The position numbers and the translations under genes are program-made. Under the pieces are notes generated by a model. It had not been told where the DNA came from, searched no databases, and saw nothing but the letters and a program-made list of their open reading frames with translations. Of a stretch of 64,000 nucleotides of DNA, positions 59,151 through 64,000 are shown piece by piece (positions within the stretch are counted from its first letter, which is position 1; each line of letters begins with the position of its first letter). This DNA is from Delphinapterus leucas. Taxonomy: Eukaryota; Chordata; Mammalia; Artiodactyla; Monodontidae. The DNA lies in contig NW_022098093.1 in the NCBI RefSeq assembly GCF_002288925.2, positions 811,266 through 875,265 of the forward strand, given 5' to 3'.

Positions 59151-59615
59151 CTCCTTCGGCAAACCACCTTGTGAGCTTTCTTAATTATTAGAATTTGAAG
59201 CCAATGAAAAGATTAAACAAAGTGGACATATCAGAATATTGAAGCAAGTGGAGGTTTTGACTTTCATTATTTTTTGACTCATACATATCTCTATTTCACT
59301 TTCTAATATAGATCCTGCCTTAGACGTATTCTGTTGTCAGACAGGCATGTGTTTTTTAGTTGCTTGTTTAATAATTGTGGGGAAATTGTACATATTCACA
59401 TGCTCTTGTTGCTGATCCTTCCTGTCTTATATTAAGGAAGAAAGAATTGAAAGGTTGCTGGGTGGATTAGGTGCACTGGTTATCATTACTGAATGAAGAA
59501 AAGCCAACCGGTATTTACAAGAAGCAAGAAATACTCATGGCCTTATTAGTATTACAAAGCAGTCTAGATTTAGGATACAGTTTACTTAAACTCCACAAAT
59601 TGACCTATGTTTCAA
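59151..59615. other. Unique non-coding DNA
   Basis: No recognised repeat before the ERV-L-type remnant. The frame at 59471-59839 crosses into that remnant and is not a gene. Confidence 0.4.
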
Positions 59616-59619
59616 CACC

Positions 59620-59945
59620 AATGTGTACTGAAGGTTCTCTGAGAAGCAGATGCCAAGACAAGATCAGATGGGCACGAGATTTGTTAATGTCTGTGAGAAA
59701 ATTAGAAAGGAACCAGGAGGGTCTTCCCTCAGACCAAGATGTTTATCCGACTCTTGAGAGGACAGAGGGAATAAATGTTGACTGGAAGAAGGTAGATCTA
59801 AGAAATCTGGCAAGGTCAAAGGCCAATGGGAAGGACTGAGCCAAAGTGGCCCATTAGAGGAGTTCTGCATCTCCAGTAATGATCTAGCCTGCTGCTCTCA
59901 GCATTGCTGTCAGCATTGGCTGGGAACAGTGATTGAGAAGGCAGC
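59620..59945 (-). mobile_element. Probable ERV-L LTR (3' LTR, minus strand)
   Basis: 'tctctgagaagcagatgccaagacaagatcagatggg' and 'agaaaggaaccaggagg' followed by the ERV-L-like region to the right suggest an MLT2/ERV-L LTR. Termini are not sharp. Confidence 0.45.
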
Positions 59946-61320
59946 CTTGGTGTGATAGTGGTGATGGATTTCAGAGCACAGTGCTTGGAGCCATTGCTGA
60001 ACTATGCTCCCCTCAGTTGGAGCTCTGAGAAACACAATTTGACGCCTGCCACCGGCAACCTATTGCATCACATATATCTACTTTCCTCACTGGTTGGGGA
60101 GCATCTTATCCATGGTTCCCATGGGACTCTCTACCTGACAAGAAACTCAGAAGAGGTAGTGTTGATGCAGTCAATCTCGAGGCCATAAATGATATTCAAA
60201 CTATCCCTCCTCTGTTATCCATTCAGAATTGCCTTCATACTCAGTGATCACCTCAGCACGCTGTTGGTGGCACATCTCAGTACTCGTGTGACCCAAACCT
60301 TCTTTCCTGAGAGGTCTGTATCCTTAGTTAATCAGACCCTCAGATGGCGGTTGCTGCACATATCCATTCACAGTTACAATGGGGCAAGTGAGTACTAGGA
60401 GGTGCCCAGCTGAACCAACTGGGTGCTGCATATATTCCTACCCACTCCTACTGGATGAAGAGTAGCCCTGTGGCCTCTTGTTATCAAGGTCAATTGCCTC
60501 TACCAGTATGATGGCTTCTCTTCTACCCTGGTGGTCTCTGGGCACAAGGAATCCAAACTACCCAGACAGCAGCTGTAACATGCACTTCAATGGAACCTCT
60601 TATGTGTCCCTTGGCAAAAGTATGTCCCTTTTACTCACCAGGACCTCCAACTCTGCAAAACCCAGAGCATTCCGTATAGAGGAACAAAATCCCTCAGCTG
60701 GTCATTGAGAGTGATGGTCCATGAGAATAATCCTGCTTCTATTCTATGGTTCCCAGTTCCCTATATTCTTTCCCTTGGGGACACAGCATCACCGAGAGGT
60801 CTCTGATTTAATGAATACACTACATCCTGAGAATGGCTCCCTATAAATTCAGAGTGTTGCCTCTGGACTGACACTTTGTCTGGATTTCTAGAGGCTGTTC
60901 CAGAGTTCTGTGGGGCTGGCTGGTACACGTTCTAGATGGTACACTATGTGATATAACCAGGGGCTCCCAAGGTCATCTGGCTTTACCTCACTTCTTTCAT
61001 TGTGAGGTGCGCCCACTGTTTGGATGTTATGGGTTCAATATCTGAAAATTGGCTCATGCTTGGGAACTGAGCAAGAGATTTTTACTTTTTACTGAGGAGA
61101 TTGTCCTTAATCCTCAGCCTCCTGCTTCTCTTTTGTTTCCTTTTTTTTTGGTTGTAGTTATTGAACAGCACTCTTGTTCCCAGGTACGCCATGTTCCACT
61201 AACCATCTTTAACCACTCCCTGTGAGTCAAGCTCATTTGGCTGCCCCTTTGACCTTGCTGATCTTTACAGTAATTGTGGCCTCCTGGCAACTGGTGCCTA
61301 ACTTTGCTATCTGGTTTCTA
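59946..61320 (-). mobile_element. ERV-L-type internal remnant, minus strand
   Basis: On the minus strand the text between about 60180 and 60340 resembles the 3' end of ERV-L pol, as I remember it. More diverged ERV-L/MaLR-like text continues to 61320. Frames are interrupted by many stops and indels, so no retroviral protein is encoded. The frames at 59952-60188, 60189-60398 and 60478-60708 on the plus strand are shadows. Confidence 0.55.
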
Positions 61321-61339
61321 AAGACTGTATCTGCTTTTC

Positions 61340-61539
61340 AGCCACATTAACACAGGGAGATCAGCTCGGTGCTTTGAAACCACCTAGAGAGGTGGGATAG
61401 GGAGGGTGGGAGGGAGACACAAGAGGGAGGGGATATGGAGATATGTGTATACATATAGCTGATTCACTTTGTTATACAGCAGAAACTAACACACCATTGT
61501 AAAGCAATTATACTCCAATAAAGATGTTAAAAAAAAAAA
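61340..61539 (+). mobile_element. Young L1 3' end inserted in the ERV-L remnant
   Basis: It has 'cagggagatcagctcggtgcttt', a G-rich 'gtgggatagggagggtggg' and an end 'actccaataaagatgttaaa' plus poly(A). Imperfect direct repeats AAGACTGTATCTGCTTTTC (61321-61339) and AAGACTATCTGTTTTTC (61540-61556) flank it and fit a diverged target-site duplication. Only about 180 bases of L1 are present. Confidence 0.85.
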
Positions 61540-62190
61540 AAGACTATCTGTTTTTCCTACCATCAGCTCTGGCTTGCAAAGGAGGCTCCTCAGAATTTCT
61601 GATACTAGGGTCCCTATCACCAGCATTTTGATGATAGCCTTGGAGAGTAATGTGCCCTCTGGTTCCCTCTGTGGAACACATTCATCTGCTGGATCTTCTG
61701 GCCTCAGATAATATATCCACTCCAGTATGCCTGCTTCTCTCAGCCTCTTTATTCCTGCCTTTAATGTTAGATACCATAACTCAGATGCTTCTACTTCATT
61801 TAACGTTGGCCATCATTTTTCTTAGGTCTCCAAGAGCCACTGCAGCAGTGAGTTTACTTCATCTCCTAGGGTCCGTGCTAGGATATGCCTTGTCCCAGGA
61901 AAGTCAATTAACTGTCCCACATCAAGAATACTTGCTTACATAGTCTTACATTCTGGCCTCTTTAATGAAGCATCTTCAAATTCCCATCACAGGGGTATTC
62001 TCCTGGTTCAAGTACTTATTAGCTATTTCTTTCAACTCATTCATTGTATATAGTCTCTCTCCTTCTTTTTGAGGCCTTCTTTTTGAGGTAATCCTGGGAC
62101 TTGTCAGGTTATCAGCCTGCAGCAAGAAATGGAGAAGGGGATCACCTGTCTCCTTGGGAGGAGAGTTTTTCATTTGTTTATCTTGTGTTT
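61540..62190 (-). mobile_element. ERV-L-type internal remnant, continuation
   Basis: The sequence after the L1 reads on with the same style of ERV-internal text (for example 'gtccctatcaccagcattttgatgatag', 'aggaaagtcaattaactgtcccacatc'). It gives no long open frame. It probably belongs to the element begun at 59620. Confidence 0.45.
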
Positions 62191-62196
62191 TTGTTT

Positions 62197-62435
62197 CAAG
62201 AGCCACTATTCTTATTGCACATCTACCACGTGTCCAATCCTTCCATGCGTGATGCCATTCAATCCTCACAATTAATTACCACAACCAGGACTATGACCAC
62301 GACCCTCAAGAAACTGAGGCTCAGAAAGGTTAGTCACTTGTCCGAGTTCCCCAGCTGGTAAGTGTTACAGGAAAGATTCTAATCCTGACCTGTCACATTC
62401 CAGAGCCCATGTTCTTTCCACTTAGCCGCCAGTTA
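62197..62435 (-). mobile_element. MIR SINE
   Basis: The plus strand has 'gatgccattcaatcctcacaattaatta', 'ctcaagaaactgaggctcagaaaggttagtcacttgtccgagttccccagctggtaag', 'cagagcccatgttctttcc', the complement of MIR in good order. Confidence 0.85.
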
Positions 62436-62789
62436 CTCTTCTCAGTGAAGGGTCCTTGGTGCAGTCTCTGGTGTGGACAAATAGTCACTCCTGTGGAAAT
62501 TCCTGATGGGTGTTAAAAGGCAGGGCTGGATTTGACGGGTGTTGGTAATAGGAGTCAAGACATTTCAGGGATCCCAGACACTTCTTGGCCTAGAGACTCC
62601 ACGTACAGCAGACAGGCAGACTCTCACAGTTCCATGGACAAAAACTGGGGTTCCAAGGAGACATACATTCACCTTCCTGTGGTATGAATGTGTAGGTACC
62701 CATAGGCTCTGAATCACATATCATGCAATCCCACCAGAGGGCTATACAGTCCTGGGATATGCACCTACTCAAATACGCTCACCATCTTC

Positions 62790-62790
<1 letters not shown>
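62436..62790. other. Unique non-coding DNA
   Basis: No gene or recognised repeat. Confidence 0.45.

Positions 62791-62791
<1 letters not shown>

Positions 62792-62822
<31 letters not shown>
62792..62822 (+). repeat. (CA)n microsatellite
   Basis: About fifteen CA units without interruption. Confidence 0.92.
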
Positions 62823-62823
<1 letters not shown>

Positions 62824-62869
62824 ACTCAGGATGTTGAGGCAAGTGATGGAAAGAAGGGCTCTGGCTAGG

Positions 62870-63400
<531 letters not shown>

Positions 63401-64000
63401 GTCCACCTCTGAAGCCCAGAAGGTTCGTGGACAAATGCAGAACTAGTATCAAGATATCCCCATCCTGTCTCAGGGCCCCAGGTTTTCCCAGCCAGCACCC
63501 TGGCTTTGGCATAACAAAGCAGAACACTGGGTGATCATTCAAATGTCTCTGAAGCCCTGCAACTCTATTAGATCTTCAGCCTGTTGAACAGCTCTGTGTT
63601 TTCACTACAGGAAATAAGGGCCTCTTTGTAAGATACCAAAGCTTGTTAACAGCCCTCAGTCTCTTACTATTATCCCTCTGCAGGGCATAAATACAACTTA
63701 GAAAGAACTAGCCAAGTTCACTGTCTTTAAAGGCATTGTTAACAAAAAACTTTCAAATGCCTGAATCCTCATCCCCTATCACAGCCTTGTTCTCCACGGA
63801 GACGTTTTCCTGCCACCACTAGTGAAATCCTTAGCAATTAACATTGCTTTGTACAAGGGAGTACCATTGCCCCACCTACCAAACAGGACAATGTCTTTCC
63901 TCTTCACCCACAGGGCGATGAGTAAGCCAGTCCTAAATACCTATCTTGTTTTCTTGGATAACTCCTGATACCACTTGTGTTATCTGGGTACTGTGAGAAG
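63401..64000. other. Unique non-coding DNA to the window edge
   Basis: No gene, repeat or strong motif was recognised. Confidence 0.45.

Overview
This is a 64 kb piece of a mammalian nuclear genome, A+T-rich and non-coding as far as I can tell. The best clue to the host is a set of eight tRNA-derived SINEs of the CHR class. Their diagnostic head begins with a TTCCCTGG core, followed by a tRNA-like A box, a B box and, in five copies, a GC-rich body ending near GCCCGCGTACCGC. Five near-intact copies of that kind, together with L1 3' ends that finish in CCAATAAAGATGTTAAA plus poly(A), point to a whale or dolphin. I found no protein-coding gene with a believable exon structure. Nearly all open frames lie inside SINEs, L1 or LTR remnants or are random frames in A+T-rich DNA. 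No tRNA, rRNA or CRISPR features are visible.

Layout. 1-10.8 kb: unique A+T-rich DNA with an MLT1-type LTR, a 5'-truncated L1 with target-site duplications, three MIRs and an old L1 end. 10.8-12.5 kb: a CHR SINE and a young L1 end. 12.5-19.3 kb: mostly unique, with an L2 scrap, a MER20-like transposon, a putative conserved non-coding block and an old L1. 19.4-19.9 kb: a CpG-rich LTR-like island, the sharpest composition change in the window. 22.4-25 kb: an old L1 split by two CHR SINEs in opposite orientation, then a CHR SINE with an internal repeat expansion. 25.8-28.2 kb: a probable MaLR element with both LTRs.

30.4-37.2 kb is the most striking part. A 3.38 kb segment is repeated head-to-tail with only one base of length difference that I could find, in a poly(T) tract. 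Each copy carries a Tigger-like DNA transposon remnant and ends in a nested 79-bp tandem duplication.

37.7-47.1 kb is a layered repeat graveyard: antisense L1M, an LTR split by an L1, several MLT1-type LTRs, a MIR and a MER44-like Tigger MITE. 47.1-59.4 kb is mostly unique, with microsatellites, several perfect hairpins, MER5A- and MER3-like hAT elements, L2, MLT1 and three CHR SINEs. It also holds stretches that read like conserved non-coding DNA. 59.6-62.2 kb is a minus-strand ERV-L-type remnant interrupted by an L1 end. The last 2 kb includes a GC-richer stretch that could be a decayed membrane-protein retrocopy.

I see no new gene system. The best leads are the near-identical tandem duplication, a 20-bp perfect-arm hairpin at 47.6 kb that looks like a template-switch product, and the CpG-rich LTR-like island. 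Repeat family names come from recognising consensus features by eye, so sub-family labels and outer boundaries are approximate.
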